64,000 nt of DNA from Salinimicrobium nanhaiense (GTDB lineage: Bacteria; Bacteroidota; Bacteroidia; Flavobacteriales; Flavobacteriaceae), in contig JAAVJQ010000004.1 of NCBI GenBank assembly GCA_012038135.1, positions 222,147 through 286,146 of the forward strand, written 5' to 3'. Shown piece after piece: positions 1-8,041 of the stretch. The notes beneath the pieces were generated by a model, which saw only the letters and a list, made by a program, of their open reading frames with translations, was not told the DNA's origin and did not search any database. Made by a program: the position numbers and the translations under genes. How positions within the stretch are numbered: position 1 is the stretch's first letter; every line of letters begins with the position of its first letter.

Positions 1-294
1 CACCACATCTTCTTCGTGGAAAATTGCCTCGCCGGGCTGCAGACCCATGATTTGCTCTACAAGTTCGGCGGTAGGCAAAAAGCAGGCATTGATCATTACA
101 TTTTCTTCCATTTCGACCATAGGCCATTTTTCTGAAAGATAATCTTCGGTAATGGTCGAGGTAGTGGTGTTAAGGTATTTTTCCCATTTTTCACGGATGG
201 TGAGGATCCCGACTCTGATATCGGCTACCGGTCGGGTAAAGGTAAATGGCAGGAGTTGCGAACGAACAGCGCCATCGAACAAAATATAGTTCAT
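1..294 (-). CDS. GlmU-family sugar nucleotidyltransferase-like protein (partial)
   Basis: The reading frame runs off the left edge, so only the first 98 codons are present. It begins MNYILFDGAVRSQLLPFTF and continues with TRPVADIRVGILTIREKWE. This N-terminus is characteristic of a Bacteroidota GlmU-like protein with an N-terminal nucleotidyltransferase-type fold and a C-terminal left-handed beta-helix, neither of which can be seen completely here. Whether it makes UDP-GlcNAc or another sugar nucleotide cannot be told from this piece. The start codon (CAT at 292-294) lies downstream of the L31 gene and its terminator on the same strand, so it is probably transcribed separately. Confidence 0.75.
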   Translation of the reverse strand, partial: MNYILFDGAVRSQLLPFTFTRPVADIRVGILTIREKWEKYLNTTTSTITEDYLSEKWPMVEMEENVMINACFLPTAELVEQIMGLQPGEAIFHEEDVV

Positions 295-360
295 GCAGTC
301 TCTTTTGGGATAAAAGTACAGTTTTTTAAAAAAACCGGCTTGTTTTTTAGAAAGTAAGCC

Positions 361-392
361 ACAAAAAAAGCCTCTTTTCTAAAAGAGGCTTT
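361..392 (-). terminator. Rho-independent terminator after the L31 gene
   Basis: The stem GCCTCTTTT / AAAAGAGGC has a two-base loop and is flanked by A and T runs. Read on the minus strand it ends in a U tract, directly after the L31 stop and before the next minus-strand gene. Confidence 0.8.
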
Positions 393-414
393 AATTCTAT
401 GGTAATAGCGGAAA

Positions 415-666
415 TTACTTTTTGAATTTCGCGTATTTGTTCTTGAACTTGTCAATACGACCGGCAGTATCCAACAATTTGGCTTTTCCGGTGTAGAATG
501 GGTGAGAAGTTCTGGAGATCTCCAACTTCACTAAAGGATATTCCTCACCATCAACTTCAATAGTTTCTTTTGTGTTTGCGGTAGATTTGGTAAGAAACAC
601 CTCATCGTTAGACATGTCTTTAAACGCTACCAATCTATAATTTTCCGGATGGATTCCCTGCTTCAT
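415..666 (-). CDS. rpmE2: 50S ribosomal protein L31, type B
   Basis: A structural protein of the large ribosomal subunit, 83 residues. The start [18 protein letters not shown] is the usual N-terminus of type B L31, so the in-frame extension further upstream is rejected. It lacks the CxxC zinc ligands of the type A protein, as expected for the zinc-independent type B form. The motif [20 protein letters not shown] (here [14 protein letters not shown]) and the basic tail NKYAKFKK are conserved in the family. It has its own promoter (TTG-N19-TAAATTTG) and its own terminator, so it is probably a single-gene transcript. Confidence 0.96.
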   Translation of the reverse strand: MKQGIHPENYRLVAFKDMSNDEVFLTKSTANTKETIEVDGEEYPLVKLEISRTSHPFYTGKAKLLDTAGRIDKFKNKYAKFKK

Positions 667-704
667 CTCTTTATTCTTTAAAATCTTGTAATTTTTTCGA
701 GCTG

Positions 705-734
705 CAAATTTAAATAAATTTTGTAAATCAACAA
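705..734 (-). promoter_or_regulatory. Bacteroidota-type promoter of the L31 gene
   Basis: On the minus strand TTG (732-734) is followed after 19 nt by TAAATTTG (705-712). This fits the TTG/TAnnTTTG consensus of the phylum's primary sigma factor. The box lies about 40 nt before the ATG. Confidence 0.7.
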
Positions 735-792
735 GCAATATAAATTAAAATTTCACTCTTTACAAACTCTCTCCCGCTGTGTAACGTTTTGT

Positions 793-800
793 TATATTTG
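793..800 (+). promoter_or_regulatory. -7 box TATATTTG upstream of the DUF4199 gene
   Basis: TATATTTG matches TAnnTTTG and lies 35 nt before the ATG. No TTG is seen at the ideal distance upstream, so this is a partial promoter match. Confidence 0.4.
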
Positions 801-835
801 CTTACTAACTGTAATATCAACCAAAAATTATAATT

Positions 836-1366
836 ATGGAAGCTCAAAAAGCTCAAGCACGCAAGTCTGTGCTTAATTACGGTTTACTCCTTGGATTTAT
901 CCTGGTAGTTCTGGGTGTAGTTATGTACGTCCTGGATTATCACCTCCAGCCCCACTGGTCTTTTATGGTGCTCACTCTAATTGTTTTTATTGCTGTAGTA
1001 ACCTATGGAATAAAAGCATTTAAAAAGGAGAACGGCGGATTTCTTTCTATTGGTGAAGCAATTAAAGTTGGAGTGGGGATAGCTCTTGTTGCAGCTATCA
1101 TTAGCGGGATCTGGGTTTTACTTTTAACTACAGTGATAGAACCCGGTTTCATGGAGCAGGCAATAGAACTTGAAAGACAGAAAGCATTTGCAAATAATCC
1201 AGGTCTAACTGATGAACAGTGGGAAAAAGGATTGGAAATGAGTGAAGCTTTTAGAGGTCCATGGGTTACTTTTGCATTCACCCTTGTAGTAGACATGTTG
1301 TTTGGTCTTTTAATAGGCTTGATCGCCGGTGCGGTGATGAAACAAAATCGTCCATACGAGGTTTAA
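836..1366 (+). CDS. DUF4199 family four-helix membrane protein
   Basis: A 176-residue integral membrane protein of unknown function. Four hydrophobic segments are visible at about residues 15-32, 41-61, 77-98 and 144-168. A hydrophilic loop with an acidic/Gln-rich stretch (residues 105-135) separates the third and fourth. This layout and the N-terminus with its short charged leader fit DUF4199, which in Bacteroidota usually sits directly upstream of a GT2 glycosyltransferase, as here (10-nt gap). That suggests a shared role in envelope glycan or lipid-linked sugar handling, which is inference from position only. Confidence 0.85.
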   Translation: MEAQKAQARKSVLNYGLLLGFILVVLGVVMYVLDYHLQPHWSFMVLTLIVFIAVVTYGIKAFKKENGGFLSIGEAIKVGVGIALVAAIISGIWVLLLTTVIEPGFMEQAIELERQKAFANNPGLTDEQWEKGLEMSEAFRGPWVTFAFTLVVDMLFGLLIGLIAGAVMKQNRPYEV

Positions 1367-1376
1367 ATAAATTTTA

Positions 1377-2336
1377 ATGCAGATATCAATTGTCATCCCG
1401 CTTCTAAATGAAGCTGAATCTTTAAAAGAACTACATAATTGGATCGCATCGGTGATGCGGTCCAATTCTTTTTCTTATGAGATCATTTTTATAGATGATG
1501 GCAGTACAGATGATTCCTGGAAGATCATCAAGCGAATTTCTGCGGAAGACCCTTCTGTTAAAGGCATAAAATTCAATCGCAACTACGGAAAATCCCAGGC
1601 GTTGCACGTAGGTTTTGATAAAGCTGAAGGTGATGTGATCATTACCATGGATGCCGACCTGCAGGATAATCCCGAAGAAATTCCGGAGCTGTACTACCTG
1701 GTTTCAAAAGAAGGCTACGATCTAATTTCAGGATGGAAAAAGAAACGCTTCGATTCTGTGCTTTCCAAGAACCTCCCTTCAAAATTATTTAATGCGGCAG
1801 CACGAAAAACTTCCGGACTCAAGTTGCACGATTTTAATTGCGGACTCAAAGCCTACCGCAAAGCGGTTGTGAAGAACATAGATGTTTATGGGGAGATGCA
1901 CAGGTATATTCCCGTTTTAGCAAAGAATGCGGGATACTCGAAGATCGATGAGAAGGTAGTTCAGCACCAGGCCCGCAAGTATGGAAAGACCAAATTTGGT
2001 GCAGAACGCTTTATCAATGGCTTCCTTGACCTCATCACGATTTGGTTCCTGTCGAAGTTTGGTAAACGTCCAATGCACCTTTTTGGAGCCCTTGGGGTCC
2101 TTATGTTCTTTTTCGGATTCCTTTTTGCTTTTTGGATTGGTGCCTCTAAACTCTATAAGCTGTACCATGGGATGCCCAGTATATTGGTGACAGATAATCC
2201 GTGGTTTTATATCGCCCTCACAACTATGATTCTTGGAACATTGTTGTTCCTTACCGGCTTCCTGGGAGAATTGATCTTGCGCAGCAGCAGGGAGAAAGAC
2301 CGCTACCGCATCAGCGAAACTACAGGGGAGTTTTAA
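1377..2336 (+). CDS. Membrane-anchored GT2 glycosyltransferase (DPM1/GtrB-like)
   Basis: Transfers a sugar from a nucleotide donor, most likely onto a polyprenyl phosphate at the inner membrane. The GT-A catalytic domain covers residues 1-220, with IDDGSTDDS at 39-47 and the metal-binding DxD in MDADLQDNP (D93, D95). Two transmembrane helices follow at about 233-258 and 275-300, the layout of GtrB/ArnC-like enzymes. It is probably co-transcribed with the preceding DUF4199 gene (10-nt gap). The sugar and acceptor cannot be deduced. A phosphohexomutase gene starts about 50 nt downstream and could feed sugar 1-phosphates. Confidence 0.9.
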   Translation: MQISIVIPLLNEAESLKELHNWIASVMRSNSFSYEIIFIDDGSTDDSWKIIKRISAEDPSVKGIKFNRNYGKSQALHVGFDKAEGDVIITMDADLQDNPEEIPELYYLVSKEGYDLISGWKKKRFDSVLSKNLPSKLFNAAARKTSGLKLHDFNCGLKAYRKAVVKNIDVYGEMHRYIPVLAKNAGYSKIDEKVVQHQARKYGKTKFGAERFINGFLDLITIWFLSKFGKRPMHLFGALGVLMFFFGFLFAFWIGASKLYKLYHGMPSILVTDNPWFYIALTTMILGTLLFLTGFLGELILRSSREKDRYRISETTGEF

Positions 2337-2389
2337 CGGGCTTTTACCACATAAATCCTTATTTTTGTTGCTGAAAATAAATTATTGGC

Positions 2390-4120
2390 ATGAGCTATTA
2401 CGACATAAAATCAAGAGCAGAAAACTGGTTAAAACCTGTTTTTGACGAGCAAACCCAAAAAGAAGTAAAAGAACTTCTTGAGAGCAAACCGGAAGAATTA
2501 AAAGAAAGTTTTTACAAGGATCTTGAATTTGGTACCGGCGGAATGCGCGGCATAATGGGGCCCGGAACCAACAGGATCAATAAATATACCCTTGGAAAAA
2601 ATACCCAGGGGATTTCAAACTACCTGAAAAGGCAATTTCCCAATGAAGATCTTAAAGTGGTGATCGCTTATGATTGCCGAAATAACTCTAAGGAACTTGC
2701 TCATATAGTTGCCGAAGTTTTTTCGGCAAATGGAATCCAGGTGTACCTGTTCTCTGAACTTCGTCCAACTCCCGAACTTTCTTTTGCAGTTAAATTTCTC
2801 AACTGTCACTGCGGAATTGTACTCACCGCCAGTCACAACCCGCCTGAATATAATGGCTATAAAGTTTACTGGCAGGATGGAGGTCAATTGGTGCCGCCTC
2901 AAGACAAGGAGATCGTCACAGAGATCAACAGCCTCGACTATGATGAAGTGAAATTTGAAGCCAATAAAGACCTTATACATATAATAGATAATGAAGTTGA
3001 CGAAGCTTTCGCCTCAGCTTCTATATCTAACGGCAGTTTTGATACTTCTGCGGAAGCAAAGAAAAACCTGAAGATCGTCTTCACCTCCCTTCACGGAACT
3101 TCGATTACTATGGTTCCGAAAGTGCTGGAAAAGGCAGGGTATACCAACCTTTATCTGGTAGAGGAACAATCTGAACCTAACGGAAATTTCCCTACAGTAG
3201 AATCTCCAAATCCCGAAGAACCTGAAGCTCTCAAGATGGCACTGGAATTGGCAGATAAAATCGAGGCCGATATTGTAATTGGAACAGATCCCGATTGTGA
3301 CAGGCTTGGAGTTGCGGTTAGAGATAGTTCAGGTAAAATGGTTCTGCTAAACGGAAATCAAACCATGCTCATCATGACCTGGTTCCTATTGGAGCAGTGG
3401 AAAAAGCAAGGGAAGATCAACGGAAAAGAATTTGTGGGCTCTACCATAGTTTCCACTCCTATGATCCGGGTGGTCACTGAAGCTTATGGAGTAGAATATA
3501 AAGAAGGTCTTACCGGTTTCAAATGGATTGCAAAAATGATAAAAGATCACCCGCAACTGGATTTCGTTGGTGGTGGTGAAGAAAGTTTTGGCTTCATGGT
3601 AGGAGAGTTTGTGCGGGATAAAGATGCAGTCACCTCTACCCTGCTTGCCTGTGAAATAGCCGCTCAAATGAAGGCTAACGGCTGTTCGGTTTATGAAAAG
3701 CTCATTGAACTTTATAGCGAATTTGGATTGTATAGGGAAGAGTTGATTTCTCTGGTTAAAAAAGGTATAGACGGCGAAGCACAGATCAAAAACATGATGA
3801 TTGGCCTAAGGGAAAATCCTTTAAAGGAAATAGCCGGAGAACAGGTAGTTCTAATAGAAGATTATCAGAAATCTGAAGCCATCAATTTCACTTCAAATTC
3901 TCAGGAAGTGCAGACGCTGGATGTGCCAAAATCTAATGTACTGATCTATTACACCGAGAATGGCACAAAAGTCGCAGCCAGGCCAAGTGGAACCGAACCT
4001 AAAATTAAGTTTTACATTAGCGTCAATACCACGCTGGAAAATGTAGAAGATTACGAGAAAGTTGATCAGGAACTTTCAGAAAAAATTGCCGGTATAAAAA
4101 CAGATCTAAATCTGGCATAA
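2390..4120 (+). CDS. Phosphoglucomutase/phosphomannomutase
   Basis: Interconverts hexose 6-phosphate and hexose 1-phosphate in the cytoplasm. At 576 residues it has the length of the PgcA-like long alpha-D-phosphohexomutases. All four family signatures are present: the catalytic serine loop TASHNPPEYNGYK (S148), the metal-binding loop GTDPDCDRLG (298-307), the sugar-binding GGGEESFGF (394-402) and the phosphate-binding RPSGTEPKIK near residue 535. It lies in a run of plus-strand genes, nine bases before the ABC exporter, so co-transcription is likely. Whether glucose or mannose is the main substrate cannot be told from sequence. Confidence 0.93.
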   Translation: MSYYDIKSRAENWLKPVFDEQTQKEVKELLESKPEELKESFYKDLEFGTGGMRGIMGPGTNRINKYTLGKNTQGISNYLKRQFPNEDLKVVIAYDCRNNSKELAHIVAEVFSANGIQVYLFSELRPTPELSFAVKFLNCHCGIVLTASHNPPEYNGYKVYWQDGGQLVPPQDKEIVTEINSLDYDEVKFEANKDLIHIIDNEVDEAFASASISNGSFDTSAEAKKNLKIVFTSLHGTSITMVPKVLEKAGYTNLYLVEEQSEPNGNFPTVESPNPEEPEALKMALELADKIEADIVIGTDPDCDRLGVAVRDSSGKMVLLNGNQTMLIMTWFLLEQWKKQGKINGKEFVGSTIVSTPMIRVVTEAYGVEYKEGLTGFKWIAKMIKDHPQLDFVGGGEESFGFMVGEFVRDKDAVTSTLLACEIAAQMKANGCSVYEKLIELYSEFGLYREELISLVKKGIDGEAQIKNMMIGLRENPLKEIAGEQVVLIEDYQKSEAINFTSNSQEVQTLDVPKSNVLIYYTENGTKVAARPSGTEPKIKFYISVNTTLENVEDYEKVDQELSEKIAGIKTDLNLA

Positions 4121-4129
4121 GCCATTTGA

Positions 4130-5956
4130 ATGAATTATTTTAAGAAGATCCTGCGATTTGCGATCCCATATAAGAGGTTCGCGATCCTCAATATTATTTG
4201 CAACGTTTTTTACGCGCTCTTCAGTACGCTGTCGTTCCTCGCGCTCATTCCTGTGATCCAGATCTTGTTTGATAAGACTAAACGAGTGGCAGTAGAACCG
4301 CGTTACGATGGTTTTGGCAGCTTAAAAGATTACGTTGTCGATTCTTTTAACTATCAGGTTACTCGAAGGGTGAACGAGGATGAAGTTTCTGCACTCCTCT
4401 TTGTCTGCGGAATTGTTGTCCTGTTATTCTTTCTGAAAAACCTTTTTGGTTACCTGGCCGCTTTCTTTATCACTTTTCTGCGGAATGGAGTTCTAAAGGA
4501 TGTCCGAAATGCCATTTATGACAAGATCCTCTCTCTTCCCGTCTCATATTTTTCTGAAAAACGGAAAGGAGATACCATCTCCCGTATTACGGCCGATGTT
4601 AATGAGGTGCAATATTCCTTTCTGTCGATCCTCGAATTGATCGTGAGGGAGCCGCTGACGATTATTTTTACGATAACCGCAATGCTCATCATGAGCCCCA
4701 CCCTCACCCTGTTCGTATTTATCTTTTTGCCTATTTCGGGATTTATTATTTCTCTTATAGGTAAAAAGCTTAAAAGCAAGAGTGACCAGGCGCAGCAGGA
4801 AAACGGACATTTTTTGTCCTTAGTGGAAGAAACTCTTTCCAGTCTCAAAATTGTAAAAGGTTTTAATGCCGAAGATAAATTCAGGGATAGATTTCATGAT
4901 TCTACCAGCAGGTTAAAAAGAATTCTTGACAGTCTCATTAATCGACAAAATCTCGCCTCCCCTACCAGTGAGTTCCTTGGGATCTTCGTTATCGTGATCA
5001 TTCTATGGTTTGGAGGAAACATGGTATTGGTAGAAGGAACTTTAGATGGTGCTACTTTTATTGCCTTTATGGGATTAGCCTACAATATCCTTACTCCGGC
5101 AAAGCAAATAAGTAAAGCAACGTACAGCGTTAAAAAAGGAGATGCCGCTGCCGAAAGGATCTTCCAGGTGCTCGAAACCGAGTCCAACATAACAGATGCA
5201 CCAAATGCCATTCAAAAAGAGCATTTTGAAGAGGCTATAGAAATCGGGAACATCAACTTTAGGTACGAAGATGAAAATGTGCTTAAGAACTTCAGCATTA
5301 CGGTACCTAAAGGTTCTACCGTGGCCCTGGTAGGACAATCAGGTAGTGGAAAATCAACCATAGCCAATCTCGTCACCCGGTTCTATGACGTAAACGAAGG
5401 TGCGATAAAGATCGACGGGATCGACATCAGGCAAATGACAAAAAAGTCCCTGCGTAATTTAATGGGATTGGTGACTCAGGATTCTATTCTTTTTAATGAC
5501 ACCATAAAGAACAATGTGAGCCTTGGTAAAGATGGTGCAACAGATGATGAGGTTATCGAGGCATTAAAGATCGCCAATGCCTGGGAATTCGTAAAAGATC
5601 TGCCTCAAGGTTTGAACACTAACATTGGGGATAGCGGAAATAAATTAAGCGGCGGACAAAAACAGCGTCTGTCCATCGCCCGTGCAGTTCTCAAAAATCC
5701 GCCGATCATGATCCTGGACGAAGCTACATCTGCCCTGGATACCGAAAGTGAAAGACTTGTGCAAAAGGCATTGGAAAACATGATGAAAAACCGGACTTCC
5801 ATTGTTATTGCCCACAGGTTATCTACTATTCAAAATGCAGACAAGATTATAGTGATGCAAAAAGGGGAGATCGTGGAACAGGGAAGGCACGAAGAACTTC
5901 TGGCCAAAAGATCCGTTTACCAAAAACTGGTGGAAATGCAGTCGTTCGAAAGCTAA
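4130..5956 (+). CDS. MsbA-like ABC transporter, fused permease and ATPase
   Basis: A homodimeric-type exporter of the inner membrane, 608 residues. The N-terminal half carries six hydrophobic segments (first at about 15-40). The C-terminal half is the nucleotide-binding domain, with Walker A GQSGSGKST near 401-409, the signature LSGGQ near 506-510 and Walker B IMILDEATSALD near 527-538. The family exports lipids, lipid A or drugs. Position behind glycosyltransferase and phosphohexomutase genes fits a lipid-linked glycan cargo, but this is inference. No dedicated terminator directly follows; a hairpin lies about 220 nt downstream. Confidence 0.93.
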   Translation: MNYFKKILRFAIPYKRFAILNIICNVFYALFSTLSFLALIPVIQILFDKTKRVAVEPRYDGFGSLKDYVVDSFNYQVTRRVNEDEVSALLFVCGIVVLLFFLKNLFGYLAAFFITFLRNGVLKDVRNAIYDKILSLPVSYFSEKRKGDTISRITADVNEVQYSFLSILELIVREPLTIIFTITAMLIMSPTLTLFVFIFLPISGFIISLIGKKLKSKSDQAQQENGHFLSLVEETLSSLKIVKGFNAEDKFRDRFHDSTSRLKRILDSLINRQNLASPTSEFLGIFVIVIILWFGGNMVLVEGTLDGATFIAFMGLAYNILTPAKQISKATYSVKKGDAAAERIFQVLETESNITDAPNAIQKEHFEEAIEIGNINFRYEDENVLKNFSITVPKGSTVALVGQSGSGKSTIANLVTRFYDVNEGAIKIDGIDIRQMTKKSLRNLMGLVTQDSILFNDTIKNNVSLGKDGATDDEVIEALKIANAWEFVKDLPQGLNTNIGDSGNKLSGGQKQRLSIARAVLKNPPIMILDEATSALDTESERLVQKALENMMKNRTSIVIAHRLSTIQNADKIIVMQKGEIVEQGRHEELLAKRSVYQKLVEMQSFES

Positions 5957-5962
5957 TTTTAA

Positions 5963-6004
5963 GTACGAAGGCAGAAGTACAAAGTTAGAAGTTACGACTT
6001 AGAA
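5963..6004. repeat. Degenerate heptanucleotide array (locus H1)
   Basis: Six consecutive 7-mers: gtacgaa, ggcagaa, gtacaaa, gttagaa, gttacga, cttagaa. The period is 7 with most units ending in a purine-rich triplet. It begins 6 nt after the ABC transporter stop codon. It resembles the arrays flanking the S23-like genes in period and in placement next to a stop codon. Confidence 0.6.
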
Positions 6005-6174
6005 ATAGGATTTAGCATAGTGGAATTTCATTAATTAATCCACCTGAAATTACTATAAAATTTGTCTGCGTAAATCGGCGGGATCGGCGGGAAAAATCTG
6101 GACTACAACTGGTGGTGAATCTCTTTTTTAAGAAGACTACAAAAGAATTCAAAAACTTAGGCAGGGAATTAAAA

Positions 6175-6210
6175 GAAAAAAATGGATGAAGTAGGTCCAT
6201 CCATTTTTCC
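6175..6210. terminator. Hairpin with A and T runs, possibly bidirectional
   Basis: ATGGATG and CATCCAT form the stem around a nine-base loop, with an A run before and a T run after. It could end the transcript of the exporter operon. Confidence 0.55.
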
Positions 6211-6448
6211 TGATCTTAACGCCACTTTGGGGCAACGGCGGAAAGACATTCTCATTTGGAGCAAAAAAGATATCTTTTTCACAATGTGAAGATACTACAA
6301 AAAACTATACAACCAAATTTTTTGTGTATTTTATCCTAATTCTGTGTATTTCATCGATGATTTGCCCATCTGAGGCATCTTTATCCCTTCTGTCATTTCT
6401 AAGGAAATCCTTTTATCTTTATCGGCTTTAAATTCCCCGAGAACTATT

Positions 6449-6994
6449 GTGAATGCTTCCGAAGAAAAATTAGTGCTTCAGCTACAGGATCCTGCATCCC
6501 GCAATGACGCATTTCGGGAGCTCTTAAAACTTTATCAGGAACGTCTTTACTGGCAAATTAGAAACATTGTCAAAAATCACGAAGATGCCGATGATGTGTT
6601 GCAGAATACCTTTATCAAGATCTTCAGGAATATTGAAAAGTTCAAAGGGGAAAGTCAGCTATTCTCCTGGATGTACCGCATTGCTACCAATGAGGCCATT
6701 AGTCACTTAAATAATCGGGCAAAAAAGCAGAGTATCAGTTCAGAAGAACTTCAGCAGCAGATTATCGATAACCTGGAGAATGATGTATATTTTGAAGGAG
6801 ATGAAATTCAGCTAAAACTTCAAAAAGCCATCGCTACCCTTCCGGAAAAACAACAGCAGGTATTCAACATGAAATACTTTCAGGAATTGAAATACAAAGA
6901 AATTTCCGATATCTTAGGAACTTCTGAAGGTGCTTTAAAAGCCTCCTATCATTATGCAACAAAAAAAATCGAAGAATTTTTAAAACAAGTTTAA
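6449..6994 (+). CDS. RNA polymerase sigma factor, ECF-like sigma-70 family
   Basis: A 181-residue two-domain sigma factor. Region 2 (residues 22-90) includes the DADDVLQNTFIKIFRN-type core-binding helix and the WMYRIATNEAISHL segment. Region 4 (about 115-175) carries the helix-turn-helix YKEISDILGTSEGALKASY. The start is GTG at 6449, giving MNASEEKL; no ATG start is better placed. The next gene begins 32 nt downstream and encodes a single-span membrane protein, and a Spy-like protein follows. This suggests an envelope-stress module in which the partner may restrain the sigma factor. Confidence 0.92.
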   Translation: MNASEEKLVLQLQDPASRNDAFRELLKLYQERLYWQIRNIVKNHEDADDVLQNTFIKIFRNIEKFKGESQLFSWMYRIATNEAISHLNNRAKKQSISSEELQQQIIDNLENDVYFEGDEIQLKLQKAIATLPEKQQQVFNMKYFQELKYKEISDILGTSEGALKASYHYATKKIEEFLKQV

Positions 6995-7026
6995 ACCTTG
7001 AGAAGAAAATTCAGTCAAATAAACAA

Positions 7027-7533
7027 ATGAAAGAGAACAGGTTACCATATCACAAACAATCTGGCTTTAAAGTCACCGAAGATTACTTCGAGAATTTTGA
7101 GGATCGTATGATGGTAGAACTGTTTTCTGAAGAAAATAAGCTTAACAGGAAACCTTTTAAAGTTCCTGAAAATTATTTTGAGCAACTGGAAAGCAGGGTG
7201 TTTGAAAAATTTGAAAAAACTCCCAAAAAGGGCAAAGTTATTTCACTTTTTAAACGACGTACTTTGTCTTATGTTGCCGGTGTTGCCGCTGTACTGGCAG
7301 TGCTATTCTCCTCTGTGGTTTTCAACCAGACGCAGCAATCCGGTTTTGAAGATCTGGATTTTACCGCCGTGGAAAATTATCTTTTAGAATCTATAGACCA
7401 TGATGATCCCAAAAATATTCCGGAAAATTATGATTTTACAGTTTCTGCAAACCCCAATATTGATAAAGAAGCGTTGCTCGAGTATCTTAATGAAAATATA
7501 GAAGAGCCCGCACTCCTACTTAATGATGATTAA
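7027..7533 (+). CDS. Single-span membrane protein, putative anti-sigma partner
   Basis: 168 residues of unknown family. The N-terminal 75 residues are cytoplasmic by the positive-inside rule and contain two copies of a motif: FKVTEDYFENFEDRM (residues 14-28) and FKVPENYFEQLESRV (about 43-57). One transmembrane helix follows at about 79-98, then an acidic exterior tail. The position between an ECF-like sigma factor and a Spy-like protein, with overlap to the latter, supports an anti-sigma role. No classical zinc-binding anti-sigma motif (HxxxCxxC) is visible, so the mechanism, if any, would differ. Confidence 0.75.
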   Translation: MKENRLPYHKQSGFKVTEDYFENFEDRMMVELFSEENKLNRKPFKVPENYFEQLESRVFEKFEKTPKKGKVISLFKRRTLSYVAGVAAVLAVLFSSVVFNQTQQSGFEDLDFTAVENYLLESIDHDDPKNIPENYDFTVSANPNIDKEALLEYLNENIEEPALLLNDD

Positions 7534-7975
7534 AATGAAGAATATAATTTTGGTTGTTCTTTTTCTGTTCACTTCCTTTTATTCCGTGGCACAGGACAGA
7601 GACCAGCATAGAGAAAAGATCAAAGCTCTTAAAACGGCTTTTATCACAGAAGGTCTTAACCTTACTGCCAAAGAAGCACAGCAGTTTTGGCCGGTATATA
7701 ATGAGTACGAAGAAAAAAGAAGAAACCTCTACCGCAGGGAAAGAGCCGAAGTTGAAAACATGGAATGTCTTTCTGAAGATAATGCCGATGCAAAACTTGA
7801 TGAATACGTAGAGATTGAGCGGGAAGATTACCTACTAAAAAAGAAATATTATAACGACCTCAAAAAAATATTAACAGCGCGCAGGATCATGCAGCTAAAA
7901 AAGGTTGAGGATGAGTTTAATCAAAAAATGATGCGTGAGTATAGAGAAAGACAGCAGGCATCGAAAAATAATTGA
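7523..7975 (+). CDS. Exported Spy/LTxxQ-like sensor protein
   Basis: A 150-residue protein with a signal peptide ending SVAQ and a charged, largely helical mature part. LTAKEAQQFWPVYNEYEEKR and a Lys/Glu-rich helix near the C-terminus fit the Spy/CpxP/CnrX-like periplasmic fold often encoded behind Bacteroidota ECF sigma factors. Its role would be to sense or buffer misfolded proteins or metals. The start at 7523 overlaps the preceding gene by 11 nt. ATGs at 7526 and 7535 are alternatives; the one at 7535 gives the neatest signal peptide, MKNIILVVLFLF. A terminator hairpin follows. Confidence 0.85.
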   Translation: MMIKMKNIILVVLFLFTSFYSVAQDRDQHREKIKALKTAFITEGLNLTAKEAQQFWPVYNEYEEKRRNLYRRERAEVENMECLSEDNADAKLDEYVEIEREDYLLKKKYYNDLKKILTARRIMQLKKVEDEFNQKMMREYRERQQASKNN

Positions 7976-8002
7976 TAGTTAGATTTTGGTTGGTTAGTTA
8001 GA

Positions 8003-8041
8003 GTAATCCGGTTGCCGTAAAAAGCGCCGGATTTCTTGTTT
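8003..8041 (+). terminator. Terminator of the sigma factor operon
   Basis: AATCCGG (8005-8011) pairs with CCGGATT (8027-8033), followed by a T-rich run. It sits between convergent genes. Confidence 0.6.

Larger units (their letters stand above)
5957..6448. other. 492-nt gene-free stretch
   Basis: No convincing coding region. It holds a 7-nt-period array right after the ABC transporter stop, a short tandem duplication ATCGGCGGG x2 at about 6074-6091 (a motif type common in intergenic Bacteroidota DNA), a terminator-like hairpin at 6175-6210 and an AT-rich leader before the sigma factor gene. Confidence 0.7.

Noticed and set aside
1003..1296. Antisense frame opposite the DUF4199 gene, and similar frames opposite other genes
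   Set aside because: These are codon shadows of well-supported genes and show no family signature.
6012..6200. 62-codon open frame between the ABC exporter and the sigma factor gene
   Set aside because: It has a composition typical of shadows of AT-rich intergenic DNA, no recognisable start context and overlaps a hairpin.
7971..8005. Possible further heptad array after the Spy-like gene
   Set aside because: gatagtt/agatttt/ggttggt/tagttag is too irregular to tell from AT-rich sequence by eye.
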